A stretch of DNA of 64,000 bases from the NCBI RefSeq assembly GCF_026107375.2, contig NZ_JAPCIA010000001.1:2356001-2420000 (forward strand). Direction: 5' to 3'. Under the pieces are notes generated by a model. That model was given only the letters and a program-made list of their open reading frames with translations. It ran no database searches and was not told the origin of the DNA. Within the stretch, counting starts at the first letter, position 1; every line of letters begins with the position of its first letter. Origin of the DNA: Sphingomonas sp. BT-65 (GTDB lineage Bacteria > Pseudomonadota > Alphaproteobacteria > Sphingomonadales > Sphingomonadaceae). The translations under genes were made by a program, and so were the position numbers. This document shows, piece by piece, positions 27,667-38,639 of this stretch.

Positions 27667-27840
27667 ATGGGCGAGGTCGTAAACCTCAACAAGATGCGCA
27701 AGGCGAAAGCCAAGACCGCCTCAGCCGCAAAGGCTGTGGAGAACCGCGCGAAGTTCGGCCGCACCAAGGCCGAGAAGGCGCGCGACGATGCCGAGCGCAC
27801 CCGGATCGAGCGCGCGATCGACGAGTCGAAGCGCGACTGA
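27667..27840 (+). CDS. DUF4169 family protein
   Basis: 57 aa, strongly basic and helical: MGEVVNLNKMRKAKAKTASA opens as family members do (MxxVVNLxxxRK), then a Lys/Arg/Asp/Glu-rich helix. Function unknown; small, probably nucleic-acid-associated or ribosome-related by charge alone. The ATG at 27667 is favoured over the upstream in-frame start at 27640. Confidence 0.8.
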   Translation: MGEVVNLNKMRKAKAKTASAAKAVENRAKFGRTKAEKARDDAERTRIERAIDESKRD

Positions 27841-27867
27841 AGCGTACCCGAAGCTTCGCGGCGGCTG

Positions 27868-27899
27868 CGGAAGTTGTCAAAGTTGCCACTACGTCCCCC
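27868..27899. repeat. 32-bp dispersed repeat, copy 1
   Basis: Its reverse complement (GGGGGACGTAGTG..AACTTTGACAACTTCCG) matches 54741-54772 at about 30 of 32 bases. Both copies are intergenic beside gene 3' ends. Confidence 0.75.
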
Positions 27900-28013
27900 C
27901 TCATTTCCCTTCCCCGGCGCGATGCCGTTGAGGCCGAGACGAACGAATGGGGCCGGATGCAATTCCGCATCCGAGAACAAAAGCAGAACTAATCCAACAT
28001 GGCAAGCCCCGAG

Positions 28014-29857
<1,844 letters not shown>

Positions 29858-29861
<4 letters not shown>

Positions 29862-30106
29862 TCGGCCGCGACCGCGACCTGGATGGCTTCGGCGACATGC
29901 CGGCGCAGCGCCACCGTCATCCGCCCGATGCGGACGGCAGCGGGGCCGCCGGCCCAGCCGCCGGGGCGGACCAGCTCGACCTCGACACCCTCGTCGAGCC
30001 CGAACTCGCGCAGGCGGCGCGCTTCCGACGGGGCAAGCGAATTCCAGTCAACCGACGCGACCGTCGCGGGAACGTTGCGCGCGGTGCGCGCCAGCGAGAG
30101 ACTCAT
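29858..30106 (-). CDS. feoA: FeoA, SH3-like accessory of FeoB
   Basis: 82 aa with the FeoA domain: RRLREFGLDEGVEVELVRPGG and GGPAAVRIGRMTVALRRHVAEAI. It binds FeoB and is needed for Fe2+ uptake. First gene of the feoAB operon. An inverted repeat resembling a Fur site overlaps its start codon (30105-30121). Confidence 0.92.
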
Positions 30107-30121
30107 AATGCGAGCGATTAT
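30105..30121. promoter_or_regulatory. Fur-like inverted repeat over the feoA start
   Basis: ATAAT - GCGAGCG - ATTAT; as GATAATCGCTCGCATTATG on the minus strand it keeps the outer GATAAT and CATTAT of the classical 19-bp Fur box, with a diverged centre. Position at the feoA start fits iron repression. Alphaproteobacterial Fur/Irr sites vary, so moderate confidence. Confidence 0.45.
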
Positions 30122-30246
30122 CAACTGCGACAGGTAAAGACCATAGTCTATCCGCATCGCTGCCCGTTTTCCGGGCGCACAACCTTGCAAAAACCGCACC
30201 GATCGCGCACCGGCTGCCGGTTCCCTCCAGCACGGCAAGCTCGTCC

Positions 30247-31836
30247 ATGACCGATCCCGCACCCAGCCTGTCCCTGCGCGATGCCGCGCTCGCTTCCAAG
30301 GCCTGGCCCTATGAAGAGGCGCGCAAGCTGCTCAAGCGCTATCCCGACGGGAAGCCTGGCGGCGCACCGGTGCTGTTCGAGACCGGCTATGGCCCGTCGG
30401 GGCTGCCGCATATCGGCACCTTCAACGAGGTGCTGCGCACGACGATGGTGCGGCATGCGTTCGAGACATTGTCCGACATCCCTACCCGGCTGATCGCGTT
30501 CAGCGACGACATGGACGGGCTGCGCAAGGTGCCGGACAATGTGCCGAACAAGGCGATGCTGACGCAGTATCTGGGCAAGCCGCTGACGAAGGTGCCCGAC
30601 CCGTTCGAGAAGTATGAGAGCTTCGCGCACCACAACAACGCGATGCTGCGCGAATTCCTCGACCGGTTCGGGTTCGACTACGAGTTCGCCTCCTCGACCG
30701 ACTATTATACGAGCGGCAAGTTCGACGACGCGCTCAAGCTCGTCCTGCGCAGCTACCAGGGCATCATGGACGTGATGCTGCCGACGCTGCGCGCCGAGCG
30801 GCAGGCGACCTATTCGCCCGTCCTCCCGATCAGCCCGAAGAGCGGGATCGTGCTGCAGGTGCCAGTCGAGGTGCTCGACCCGGAGACCGGAATGATCGCC
30901 TTCATCGATGAGGGTGAACGGATCGAGCAGTCGATCCTCGGCGGCAAGGCCAAGCTGCAGTGGAAGGTCGACTGGGCGATGCGCTGGGTCGCGCTCGGCG
31001 TCGATTACGAGATGTCGGGCAAGGACCTGATCGACTCGGTGATCCAGTCGTCGAAGATCGCGCGTGTCATGGGCGGCAAGCCGCCCGAGGGCTTCAACTA
31101 CGAGATGTTCCTCGACGAGAAGGGCGAGAAGATCTCCAAGTCCAAGGGCAATGGCCTGAGCCTCGAGCAGTGGCTGACCTATGGCCCCGACGAGTCCCTT
31201 GCCTTCTACATCTATCGCGAGCCGAAAAAGGCCAAGGCGCTGCACATGGGCGTGATCCCACGCGCAATCGACGATTACTGGCAGTTCCGCGGCAACTATC
31301 CCGGCCAGCCGGTCGAGCAGAAGCTGGGCAACCCGGTGCACCATGTCCATAACGGCGCGGTGCCCGAAGAGACGCTGCCGGTGACCTTCGGCCTGCTGCT
31401 CAACCTCGTCGGCGTGATGGGCGAGGCGAGCAAGGCGCAGGTGTGGGGCTATCTGGCCAACTATGTCCCCGACGCGACGCCCGAGAAGCACCCCGCGCTC
31501 GACGCGCTGATCGGCTATGCGCTGGCCTATGGCCGCGACTTCATCGCGCCGACGCTCAAGCGCCGCCCGCCCGAAGGGGTCGAGATCGCGGCGTTGCAGC
31601 GGCTCGACGCCGATCTCGCCGCGCTGCCCGCGGAGGCCAGCGCCGAGGATATCCAGAACATCGTCTACGAGATCGGCAAGACGGGCGGCTTCGCCGAGCT
31701 GCGCGACTGGTTCAAGGCACTGTACGAGACGCTGCTCGGCTCCAGCCAGGGACCACGCATGGGCAGCTTCATCGCGCTCTACGGGATCGACAACTCTCGC
31801 AAGCTGATTGCCGAGGCGCTCGCCAAGGCGGGTTGA
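30247..31836 (+). CDS. lysK: Lysyl-tRNA synthetase, class I
   Basis: 529 aa. Class I signatures: SGLPHIGTFNE (HIGH-like) near residue 52 and KISKSKGNGLS (KMSKS) near 299. It charges tRNA-Lys; the class I type is found in archaea and many alphaproteobacteria in place of class II LysS. The start ATG at 30247 opens an uninterrupted frame. Divergent from feoA and followed by a REP-like inverted repeat. Confidence 0.95.
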   Translation: MTDPAPSLSLRDAALASKAWPYEEARKLLKRYPDGKPGGAPVLFETGYGPSGLPHIGTFNEVLRTTMVRHAFETLSDIPTRLIAFSDDMDGLRKVPDNVPNKAMLTQYLGKPLTKVPDPFEKYESFAHHNNAMLREFLDRFGFDYEFASSTDYYTSGKFDDALKLVLRSYQGIMDVMLPTLRAERQATYSPVLPISPKSGIVLQVPVEVLDPETGMIAFIDEGERIEQSILGGKAKLQWKVDWAMRWVALGVDYEMSGKDLIDSVIQSSKIARVMGGKPPEGFNYEMFLDEKGEKISKSKGNGLSLEQWLTYGPDESLAFYIYREPKKAKALHMGVIPRAIDDYWQFRGNYPGQPVEQKLGNPVHHVHNGAVPEETLPVTFGLLLNLVGVMGEASKAQVWGYLANYVPDATPEKHPALDALIGYALAYGRDFIAPTLKRRPPEGVEIAALQRLDADLAALPAEASAEDIQNIVYEIGKTGGFAELRDWFKALYETLLGSSQGPRMGSFIALYGIDNSRKLIAEALAKAG

Positions 31837-31845
31837 CCTAACCTC

Positions 31846-31932
31846 CGTTCGCCCTGAGCTTGTCGAAGGGCTGCCATTCTTCCGCAAGCGGCCCAAGGGG
31901 AGAGCAGTGCTTCGACAAGCTCAGCACGAACG
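31846..31932. repeat. Intergenic inverted repeat, arms 23 bp
   Basis: CGTTCGCCCTGAGCTTGTCG.. (31846-31868) pairs with ..CGACAAGCTCAGCACGAACG (31910-31932). The CTGAGCTTGTCGAAG family of intergenic repeats is widespread in sphingomonads. It may end lysK transcripts. Confidence 0.7.
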
Positions 31933-31941
31933 GGGTTCAGG

Positions 31942-33150
31942 ATGCGGGCGCGCATAGCTCGAGTCCGATCGGCGTCCCGCGCGTTCCTAGAGAGCGAGGC
32001 GGCGGGCGGCCTCATCCTGATCGCCGCCGCGGCGCTGGCGATGCTGGTCGCCAACCTGCCCGGCCTGTCCCACGATTATTTCCACCTGCTCCACCTCGAG
32101 ACCGGGCCGGTGATCAGCCCCAAATACGGGCCGATGACGGTGCATCTGTGGATCAACGATGCGCTGATGGCGGTGTTCTTCCTGCTCGTCGGGCTCGAGA
32201 TCAAGCGTGAGTTCGTCGACGGGCAGCTGGCGAGCTGGGAGCATCGGCGGCTGCCGGTGGTGGCCGCCGCCGCGGGCATGGTGGCGCCGGCCGCGGTCTA
32301 TCTCGCGATCACCGGCGGCGGCGAGCTGACGCCTGGCTGGGCGATCCCGGCGGCGACCGATATCGCCTTCGCGATCGGCGTGCTGGCACTTCTCGGCAGC
32401 CGTGCGCCCGCTTCGCTCAAGCTGTTCCTCACCACCGTGGCGATCGTCGACGACATGGGTGCGGTGGCGATCATCGCGCTCGCCTATACCAAGAGCATCG
32501 GCTCGCTCGCGCTGGCGGCCGGGGCGCTGGTGATGGCGGTGATGTACGTGCTGGGCCGCAGCGGGGTGCGCAGCCTGTGGCCCTATCTGCTGCTCGGGCT
32601 CGCGCTCTGGTATTTCGTGTTCCTGTCGGGCGTGCATGCAACCGTGGCCGGCGTGCTGACCGCGATGATGATCCCGGTGACCCGCACGCCCGGCGCGCCC
32701 GATTCGGCGGAGTCGCCGCTCCACCGGCTCGAGCATGCGCTGGCGCCGTGGGTCGCCTACGCCATCGTCCCGCTGTTCGGCTTCGCCAATGCCGGGGTGA
32801 GCCTCGCCGGCATGTCGCCCGCGATCCTCCTCGCGCCGTTGCCGCTCGGCATCGCCGCGGGGCTGTTCGTCGGCAAGCAGCTCGGCATCTTCGGGAGCAT
32901 CTGGATCGCCGACCGCACCGGCTTCGCGCAGCGGCCGGGCGGGGCGAGCTGGGCGCAGCTCTATGGCGTCGCGATGCTCGCGGGGATCGGCTTCACCATG
33001 TCGCTGTTCATCGGCGGCCTCGCCTTCCCGGGCAACGAGGCGCTGGTCGACGAGGTCAAGATCGGCGTGCTCGCGGGATCGCTGCTGTCGGCGGTGGCGG
33101 GCTTCCTCGTGCTCCGGTTCGCGCCGCCGCGCGGCGCGCGCCGGGACTAG
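31942..33150 (+). CDS. nhaA: Na+/H+ antiporter NhaA
   Basis: 402 aa with about 12 TM helices. Landmarks: LWINDALMAVFFLLVGLEIKRE, IPAATDIAFAIGVLALLG, and FLTTVAIVDDMGAVAIIALAYT with the paired Asp (DD) of the ion site. Exports Na+ in exchange for H+ for pH and salt tolerance. The sigma/anti-sigma fusion gene starts 4 bp downstream, so both are probably co-transcribed. Confidence 0.94.
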   Translation: MRARIARVRSASRAFLESEAAGGLILIAAAALAMLVANLPGLSHDYFHLLHLETGPVISPKYGPMTVHLWINDALMAVFFLLVGLEIKREFVDGQLASWEHRRLPVVAAAAGMVAPAAVYLAITGGGELTPGWAIPAATDIAFAIGVLALLGSRAPASLKLFLTTVAIVDDMGAVAIIALAYTKSIGSLALAAGALVMAVMYVLGRSGVRSLWPYLLLGLALWYFVFLSGVHATVAGVLTAMMIPVTRTPGAPDSAESPLHRLEHALAPWVAYAIVPLFGFANAGVSLAGMSPAILLAPLPLGIAAGLFVGKQLGIFGSIWIADRTGFAQRPGGASWAQLYGVAMLAGIGFTMSLFIGGLAFPGNEALVDEVKIGVLAGSLLSAVAGFLVLRFAPPRGARRD

Positions 33151-33154
33151 GCCG

Positions 33155-34405
33155 GTGCCGAGCGACGCTGGCCCGTTCGACCTCGCCGGTTCGCTCGAAC
33201 GGGTCGCCGGCGGCGATCGACTGGCGATGGCGGCGCTCTATGAGACGACCGCGCCCATCCTTCATGGCATCGTCCAGTCGATCACCCGCGATTCCACGGC
33301 GGCCGCGCAACTGACCGAGGGCGTGTATCTGCGCATCTGGGACCGCGCGCCGCGCTTCGATCCGGCTGCAGGCGAGGCGCGCGCCTGGCTCGCCGCCATC
33401 GCCCGCAACGCGGCGATCGACTGGCGCCGCCGCGTGCCGGGCCCGTCCGCGCTTGCCGATGCCGAGATGGTGCTGTCGGACGAGACGCTGCTGACCGGCG
33501 AGGCACCGATCACCTGGGGCAACGCCGCCGCGCTGCTCCACTATCAGCTGCGCGCGCTCCCGTTCGATGCGCAGGCGGCGATCCGCGCGGCGATGCTGAC
33601 CGGCGCGAGCGAGGGCGAGATCGCCCAAGCCGGCCTGATGCGCCCGGAGACGGCCGCGCAGCAAATCCGCGACGGGCTGGCCAGACTCGCGAGCGAATTC
33701 GGCCTGCCCGCGGCCGGCGGCGAGCTTGCCCTCGGCGCGGTGGAGGGCGAACGCCGCGCGCGGGCGCTGCGCATGCAGCTCGCCGACCCCGGCTTCGCGC
33801 TGGAGGTGGAGGCGTGGCAGCAGCGGCTGGCGCCGATGCTCGAAGCGCTGCCCGCGATCGAACCGCCCGCCGAGCTATGGACGCGGATCGACGCGCTGAT
33901 CGAGCTGCGCGAGGCCGATGCACCCCGGCGCATGCGGCGGCGCCAGATGCGCTGGCCGATCGCCCGGACGACGGCGATCGGGCTCGCCGCCGCGCTCGCC
34001 GGGGCGCTGGTGACGATCGCGATCTTCACCTTCGCCTTTGGCGGGCTGCGGCCCGGCCCGCCGGGCGAGGCGCCGGTGCTGGTGGCGCAGATCGCGGGGC
34101 CGGATCGCCGCCCGGACATCGCGGTGCGCTATGATCCGACAGGCTCGGCACTGCGCGTCCGCATGCGCCGCTTCGATCCCGCAGCGGGAGTGGCTGATCT
34201 GTGGCTGCTCGCCGCCGACGGCACGCCCTTCTTCCTCGGGCGTGTCACCAGCAACGGGGTGGCGCGCTTCCCCCTGCCGCGCCCGACCCAGGCGCTGCTG
34301 CGCGATGGCGCGACGGTGATGGTGACGGTGGCGCCCGCCGATCAGGCGCGGCGCTCGCAGCCGGTGGGGCGGGTCATCGCCACCGCCCGCTTGGTGCTGG
34401 TCTGA
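33155..34405 (+). CDS. One-chain ECF-like sigma / RskA-like anti-sigma fusion
   Basis: 416 aa in one uninterrupted frame from a GTG at 33155. Residues 14-93 read as sigma-70 region 2 (ALYETTAPILHGIVQSI, EGVYLRIWDRAPRFDPAAG, ARAWLAAIARNAAIDWRRR). Residues 127-182 read as region 4 (LRALPFDAQAAIRAAMLTG, SEGEIAQAG then ETAAQQIRDGLARL). Residues 189-250 read as an RskA-type anti-sigma domain (GGELALGAVEGE, LADPGFALEVEAWQQRLAPM, PPAELWTRI). A TM helix follows (about 273-295) and a C-terminal RskA-like domain (300-416). Normally these are two adjacent genes. I see no stop or ATG restart between the modules. Function would be a membrane-tethered sigma factor, by inference. Upstream: nhaA, 4 bp. Confidence 0.8.
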   Translation: MPSDAGPFDLAGSLERVAGGDRLAMAALYETTAPILHGIVQSITRDSTAAAQLTEGVYLRIWDRAPRFDPAAGEARAWLAAIARNAAIDWRRRVPGPSALADAEMVLSDETLLTGEAPITWGNAAALLHYQLRALPFDAQAAIRAAMLTGASEGEIAQAGLMRPETAAQQIRDGLARLASEFGLPAAGGELALGAVEGERRARALRMQLADPGFALEVEAWQQRLAPMLEALPAIEPPAELWTRIDALIELREADAPRRMRRRQMRWPIARTTAIGLAAALAGALVTIAIFTFAFGGLRPGPPGEAPVLVAQIAGPDRRPDIAVRYDPTGSALRVRMRRFDPAAGVADLWLLAADGTPFFLGRVTSNGVARFPLPRPTQALLRDGATVMVTVAPADQARRSQPVGRVIATARLVLV

Positions 34406-34430
34406 TCGCGCAAAATTTTTTGGCCGGTGC

Positions 34431-34456
34431 GGAACCAATCGCGGCAGGGGCGCGTT
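34431..34456 (+). promoter_or_regulatory. EcfG-type general stress promoter
   Basis: GGAAC - 17 bp - CGTT, the sigma-EcfG consensus used in alphaproteobacterial general stress response, also with the favoured C after GGAAC and G after CGTT. It stands 25 bp past the sigma fusion stop and about 75 bp ahead of an intrinsic terminator. Confidence 0.6.
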
Positions 34457-34462
34457 GTTTAC

Positions 34463-34564
34463 CAGCTTGATCGATGAGAAAGAGCACTTCGACGAGCCGA
34501 ACCTTTCACGAGGAACGGATCGTCAAGGAAGGCCCGCCATGAAAATGGCGGGCCTTACCTTTTG
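34463..34564 (+). ncRNA. Candidate EcfG-dependent small RNA
   Basis: A roughly 100-nt transcript is predicted from the EcfG promoter (start expected 6-10 nt after CGTT) to a strong intrinsic terminator hairpin at 34530-34557. No good ORF: the only ATG frame (34474) reads through the terminator for 49 codons with no coding signal. Unnamed. Alternatively the region is just the 3' end of the upstream gene with its terminator. Confidence 0.45.
34530..34564 (+). terminator. Intrinsic terminator
   Basis: AAGGCCCGCCAT - GAAA - ATGGCGGGCCTT, a 12-bp perfect stem with a GNRA tetraloop, followed by ACCTTTT. Confidence 0.85.
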
Positions 34565-34648
34565 TGAGCCGCCGGCGTCCGGCGTCACCGATTGCCCGCC
34601 ACCTCACGCTTCCCTAGAATGATCAGAGCCAGGCAATGGAGTAACCGC

Positions 34649-35053
34649 ATGCGCGTCCTCGGCTTGTCCATCGCATTGCTGGCCGTCGCGCCCGCCCTTT
34701 CCGCAGAAGCCCGCGACCAGTCGTTCGGCGTCTGGCGCAACCCCTCCAACAGCGTGCACGTCCGCGCCGAGCCGTGCGGCCAGCGGATGTGCGGGGTGGT
34801 GGTGTGGGCGAACGACAAGGCCAAGGCCGACGCCGCGCGCGGCGGCACCGCGCAGCTGATCGGCGCGCGGCTGTTCCGCGACTTCCGTCAGGAAAAGCCC
34901 GGCGTGTGGCGCGGCCGGGTGTTCGTGCCCGACATCAACAAGACCTTCTCGGGCACGGTCAGCGTGCTCGATCCCAACCGCATCGAAGGCAAGGGCTGCC
35001 TGGTCGGGCGGATCGGCTGCAAATCGCAGATCTGGACGCGGATCCAGCCATAG
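34649..35053 (+). CDS. DUF2147 secreted protein (paralogue)
   Basis: 134 aa. Signal peptide (cleavage near LSAEA), [18 protein letters not shown] and a C-terminal [19 protein letters not shown], the same fold and ending as the DUF2147 protein at 16249-16662. Four cysteines ([15 protein letters not shown]) could form disulfides. Function unknown, exported. A short GGGGCGG/CCGCCCC hairpin lies just after the stop, between it and convergent etfA. Confidence 0.85.
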   Translation: MRVLGLSIALLAVAPALSAEARDQSFGVWRNPSNSVHVRAEPCGQRMCGVVVWANDKAKADAARGGTAQLIGARLFRDFRQEKPGVWRGRVFVPDINKTFSGTVSVLDPNRIEGKGCLVGRIGCKSQIWTRIQP

Positions 35054-35086
35054 AACGGGGCGGCCGAAACCGCCCCGCCATTACGA

Positions 35087-36016
35087 TCAGAGCTTCTCTG
35101 TCAGCTCCGGCACGATCTTGAACAGGTCGCCGACCAGGCCGATGTCCGCGACCTGGAAGATCGGGGCGTCCTCGTCCTTGTTGATCGCGATGATCGTCTT
35201 GCTGTCCTTCATGCCCGCAAGGTGCTGGATCGCGCCCGAGATGCCGATCGCGACATAGACTTCCGGCGCGACGATCTTGCCGGTCTGGCCGACCTGATAG
35301 TCGTTCGGCGCATAGCCCGCATCGACCGCCGCGCGGCTCGCGCCGACGGCGGCGCCGAGCTTGTCGGCGAGCGGGTCGATCAGGCCGTGGAACTGCTCCG
35401 ACGAGCCCAATGCCCGGCCGCCCGAGACGATCACCTTCGCGCTGGTGAGCTCCGGTCGCTCCGACTTGGCGATCTCGGCCCCGACGAAGATCGAGATGCC
35501 CGCATCGCCCTTGCCCGACACGGCTTCGACGCTGGCCGAGCCGCCCTCGGCCGCGGCCTTTTCGAACGCGGTGCCGCGCACGGTGAGGACCTTCTTGGCG
35601 TCCGATGACTTGACGGTGGCGATCGCGTTACCGGCGTAGATCGGGCGCGTGAAGGTATCGGCGCTTTCGACCGAGAGCACTTCGGAGACCTGCATCACGT
35701 CGAGCAACGCGGCGACGCGCGGCGCGATGTTCTTGCCAGTGGTGGTGGCGGGCGCGACGAACGCGTCGTAGCCGGACATCAGCTCGGCGATCAGCGGCGC
35801 GATATTCTCGGCCAGCGCGTGGCCATAGGCGGCGTCATCCGCCAGCAGCACCTTGGACACGCCGGCGATCTTGGCCGCGGCGTCGGCCGCAGCCTGCGCG
35901 CCCTGCCCGGCGACCAGAGCAACGACGTCGCCCAGCTTGGCACCCGCCGTGACGGCGGCGAGCGTGGCGTCCTTGACCGACGCATTGTCGTGTTCGACCC
36001 AGACCAGAACGCTCAT
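35087..36016 (-). CDS. etfA: Electron transfer flavoprotein alpha subunit
   Basis: 309 aa. The C-terminal FAD-binding signature is visible as [36 protein letters not shown] then [28 protein letters not shown]. With EtfB it carries electrons from acyl-CoA dehydrogenases to ETF:quinone oxidoreductase. 4-bp overlap with etfB. Confidence 0.96.
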   Translation of the reverse strand: MSVLVWVEHDNASVKDATLAAVTAGAKLGDVVALVAGQGAQAAADAAAKIAGVSKVLLADDAAYGHALAENIAPLIAELMSGYDAFVAPATTTGKNIAPRVAALLDVMQVSEVLSVESADTFTRPIYAGNAIATVKSSDAKKVLTVRGTAFEKAAAEGGSASVEAVSGKGDAGISIFVGAEIAKSERPELTSAKVIVSGGRALGSSEQFHGLIDPLADKLGAAVGASRAAVDAGYAPNDYQVGQTGKIVAPEVYVAIGISGAIQHLAGMKDSKTIIAINKDEDAPIFQVADIGLVGDLFKIVPELTEKL

Positions 36017-36762
36017 TTCGCAACTCCCAGCGCCTTGAGCTTGCCGACAAGCTCATCCACATCCGCAACCTTGACGCCCGCCGTCCGCTTGGGCGGCTCG
36101 GCGACGCTGACGACGGTGAGACGCGGGGCCACATCGACGCCGTAGTCGGCCGGGGTCTTCTGCTCGAGCGGCTTGCTCTTCGCCTTCATGATGTTGGGCA
36201 GCGAGGCGTAGCGCGGCTCGTTGAGGCGAAGATCGGTGGTGACGATCGCGGGAAGCTTGAGCTTGACCGTTTCGAGCCCGCCATCGACCTCGCGCGTCAC
36301 GTCGACCTGCTCGCCCGCGACCTCGACCTTGCTGGCGAAGGTGCCCTGGCCCCAGCCGAGCAGCGCGCCCAGCATCTGGCCGGTCTGGTTGTTGTCGTCG
36401 TCGATCGCCTGCTTGCCGAGGATGACGAGGCCGGGCTGCTCCGCCTCGGCGACCTTCGCGAGCAGCTTGGCGACGCCGAGCGGCTCGACCGGGCCGTCGG
36501 ACTGGATCAGGATCGCGCGGTCGGCGCCCATCGCCAGCGCCGTGCGCAACGTCTCCTGCGCCTTGGCCTCGCCGATCGAGACCACGATGATTTCGGTCGC
36601 CACGCCCTTTTCCTTGAGGCGGATCGCCTCTTCCACGGCGATCTCGTCGAACGGGTTCATGCTCATCTTGACGTTGGCGAGGTCGACCCCCGTCCCGTCC
36701 GCCTTCACCCGCGGCTTCACATTATAGTCAAGCACACGCTTGACCGGCACCAGCACTTTCAT
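36013..36762 (-). CDS. etfB: Electron transfer flavoprotein beta subunit
   Basis: 249 aa. N-terminal [19 protein letters not shown] and the AMP-binding segment with [23 protein letters not shown] are diagnostic. First gene of etfBA. Partner of EtfA in fatty-acid and amino-acid oxidation. A terminator isolates it from sucC upstream. Confidence 0.96.
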   Translation of the reverse strand: MKVLVPVKRVLDYNVKPRVKADGTGVDLANVKMSMNPFDEIAVEEAIRLKEKGVATEIIVVSIGEAKAQETLRTALAMGADRAILIQSDGPVEPLGVAKLLAKVAEAEQPGLVILGKQAIDDDNNQTGQMLGALLGWGQGTFASKVEVAGEQVDVTREVDGGLETVKLKLPAIVTTDLRLNEPRYASLPNIMKAKSKPLEQKTPADYGVDVAPRLTVVSVAEPPKRTAGVKVADVDELVGKLKALGVAK

Positions 36763-36887
36763 CGCGTCCTCCGCTTGATCGCGTCGTTTTGCAGTTTCGA
36801 GTCTGCGGTTTCCTTGGTCAATTCAGGCCGTTTTCGCAAGTCCGGTATGGAATCGGCCGATTGCCGTAACGTCACCCGCACAAAACG

Positions 36888-36928
36888 CAAAAGGGGGCCG
36901 GGGCGGCCGCCGCCCCGAACCCCCTTTC
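36888..36928 (-). terminator. Intrinsic terminator after sucC
   Basis: Minus-strand hairpin AAAGGGGG..GGGGCGG/CCGCCCC..CCCCCTTTT just past the sucC stop, with TTTTGCGTTTT following. Confidence 0.75.
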
Positions 36929-36951
36929 AATGGGCTTCGAATGCCGGGCGA

Positions 36952-38151
36952 TCAAGCAGCCTGCTTGACCTCCGCGACGATCTTGCGTGCCGCATCGCCG
37001 AGATCGTTGGCCGGGACGATGGCGAGGCCCGAATTGGCGAGGATGGCCTTGCCTTCCTCGACATTGGTGCCCTCGAGCCGGACCACGAGCGGCACCGACA
37101 GGTTCACTTCCTTCGCCGCGGCGACGATGCCCTCGGCGATGATGTCGCACTTCATGATCCCGCCGAAGATGTTGACGAGAATGCCCTTCACCGCGGGATC
37201 GGCGAGGATGATCTTGAACGCCGCCGTCACCTTCTCCTTCGAGGCGCCGCCGCCGACGTCGAGGAAATTGGCCGGGAACATGCCGTTGAGCTTGATGATG
37301 TCCATCGTCGCCATGGCAAGGCCGGCGCCGTTGACCATGCAGCCGATATCGCCGTCGAGCTTGATGTAAGCGAGGTCGTACTTCGACGCCTCGAGCTCGG
37401 CGGGATCCTCCTCGCTCTCGTCGCGCAGCTCCATCAGGTCCTTGTGGCGGAACATCGCGTTCGAATCGAAGCCGACCTTGGCGTCGAGCACGAGCAGGTT
37501 GCCCTGCTCGGTCAGCGCCAGCGGGTTGATCTCGATCTGCGAGGCGTCGGTGGCGAGGAAGGCGTCGTAGAGCGACTTGGCGACCTTCGCCGCCTGCTTG
37601 CCCTGCTCGCCGGTGAGGCCGAGCGCGGCGGCGACGGTGCGGCCGTGGTGGGGCATGAAGCCGGTCGCGGGATCGACCGAGAAGGTCTTGATCTTCTCGG
37701 GGGTCGAATGCGCGACTTCCTCGATGTCCATGCCGCCCTCGGTCGAGACGACGAAGGCGATCTCGCTCGACGCACGGTCGACGAGGAGCGCGAGGTAGAA
37801 TTCCTTGGCGATGTCGGCGCCGTCGGTGATGTAGAGGCGGTTGACTTGCTTGCCGGCCTCGCCGGTCTGGATCGTCACCAGCGTGTTGCCGAGCATGTCG
37901 GTGGCGTGCGCGCGCACCTCGTCGAGGCTGAAGGCGAGGCGGACGCCGCCCTTGGCATCGGGGCCGAGCTCCTTGAACTTGCCCTTGCCGCGGCCGCCGG
38001 CATGGATCTGTGACTTCACCACGAACAGCGGCCCGGGGAGCTTCTTGGCGGCCTCGACCGCTTCCTCGACGGTGAAGGCGGCATGACCGGCCGCGATCGG
38101 CGCGCCGAACTTCGCGAGCAGTTCCTTGGCCTGATATTCGTGGATGTTCAT
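36952..38151 (-). CDS. sucC: Succinyl-CoA synthetase (ADP-forming) beta subunit
   Basis: 399 aa ATP-grasp plus CoA-ligase domains: [19 protein letters not shown] at the start, [18 protein letters not shown] in the grasp domain and [13 protein letters not shown] then [18 protein letters not shown] in the C-terminal domain. TCA cycle: succinyl-CoA to succinate with ATP formation. sucD is not adjacent; a terminator follows sucC, so the alpha subunit must be elsewhere, which is common in this group. Confidence 0.97.
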   Translation of the reverse strand: MNIHEYQAKELLAKFGAPIAAGHAAFTVEEAVEAAKKLPGPLFVVKSQIHAGGRGKGKFKELGPDAKGGVRLAFSLDEVRAHATDMLGNTLVTIQTGEAGKQVNRLYITDGADIAKEFYLALLVDRASSEIAFVVSTEGGMDIEEVAHSTPEKIKTFSVDPATGFMPHHGRTVAAALGLTGEQGKQAAKVAKSLYDAFLATDASQIEINPLALTEQGNLLVLDAKVGFDSNAMFRHKDLMELRDESEEDPAELEASKYDLAYIKLDGDIGCMVNGAGLAMATMDIIKLNGMFPANFLDVGGGASKEKVTAAFKIILADPAVKGILVNIFGGIMKCDIIAEGIVAAAKEVNLSVPLVVRLEGTNVEEGKAILANSGLAIVPANDLGDAARKIVAEVKQAA

Positions 38152-38317
38152 CGGCGACCCCTTCGCGTGCGCAGCAAAAATCCCGCCGCCTTAAGCACAG
38201 GGGCGAAGTCGAATCAAACCGCGAAAAGTCACAAAGGTCCCACCCGCGCGCGTGAGGGCTCGGTGACGCTTTGCCCGACTCGAACCATGTCAGGCGAAAT
38301 CCAACATTCCCAGCGCT

Positions 38318-38617
38318 TCAGCGAGCAAGCCCTGTCGCGCACAGCGCAGCCGAGCTGGAGGTGACCGAAAGAATTTCTGGGTCACCGAGCGCGCGCACGC
38401 GGCGGAGGAAGCGATCGACCGACTCGGCCTCGCGCGCCCTGGGCAGGTCGGCGAGGCGCATCAGCTGGGCGAGGCTGAGCCGGTCGACCATCCGCTCGGC
38501 CATGCACGCGGCGAGCGGGCGCGGCAGCCCGGCATTGACCAGGCCCGTCCGCAGCCGGTCCTCGGGCACGGCGCAGGCCGACAAGACGAGCAGAAGGAGA
38601 AAGGATGCGCTTCGCAT
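38318..38617 (-). CDS. Small lipoprotein of unknown function
   Basis: 99 aa with a lipoprotein signal (SFLLLLVLSAC; lipobox LSAC, Cys about residue 15). The mature part is helical and contains LPRPLAACMAERMVDRLSLAQLMRLADLP. Divergent from crtZ. Not recognised further. Confidence 0.75.
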   Translation of the reverse strand: MRSASFLLLLVLSACAVPEDRLRTGLVNAGLPRPLAACMAERMVDRLSLAQLMRLADLPRAREAESVDRFLRRVRALGDPEILSVTSSSAALCATGLAR

Positions 38618-38639
38618 GCCGCGTCGCTATATCGCGCGC

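Noticed and set aside
31846..31932. CRISPR-like or attachment-site repeat
   Set aside because: A single inverted pair without spacers, tandem units or an integrase; consistent with a common REP-type intergenic repeat.
34474..34623. 49-codon frame starting inside the candidate small RNA
   Set aside because: It runs through the terminator hairpin and has no Shine-Dalgarno, conserved motif or coding composition.
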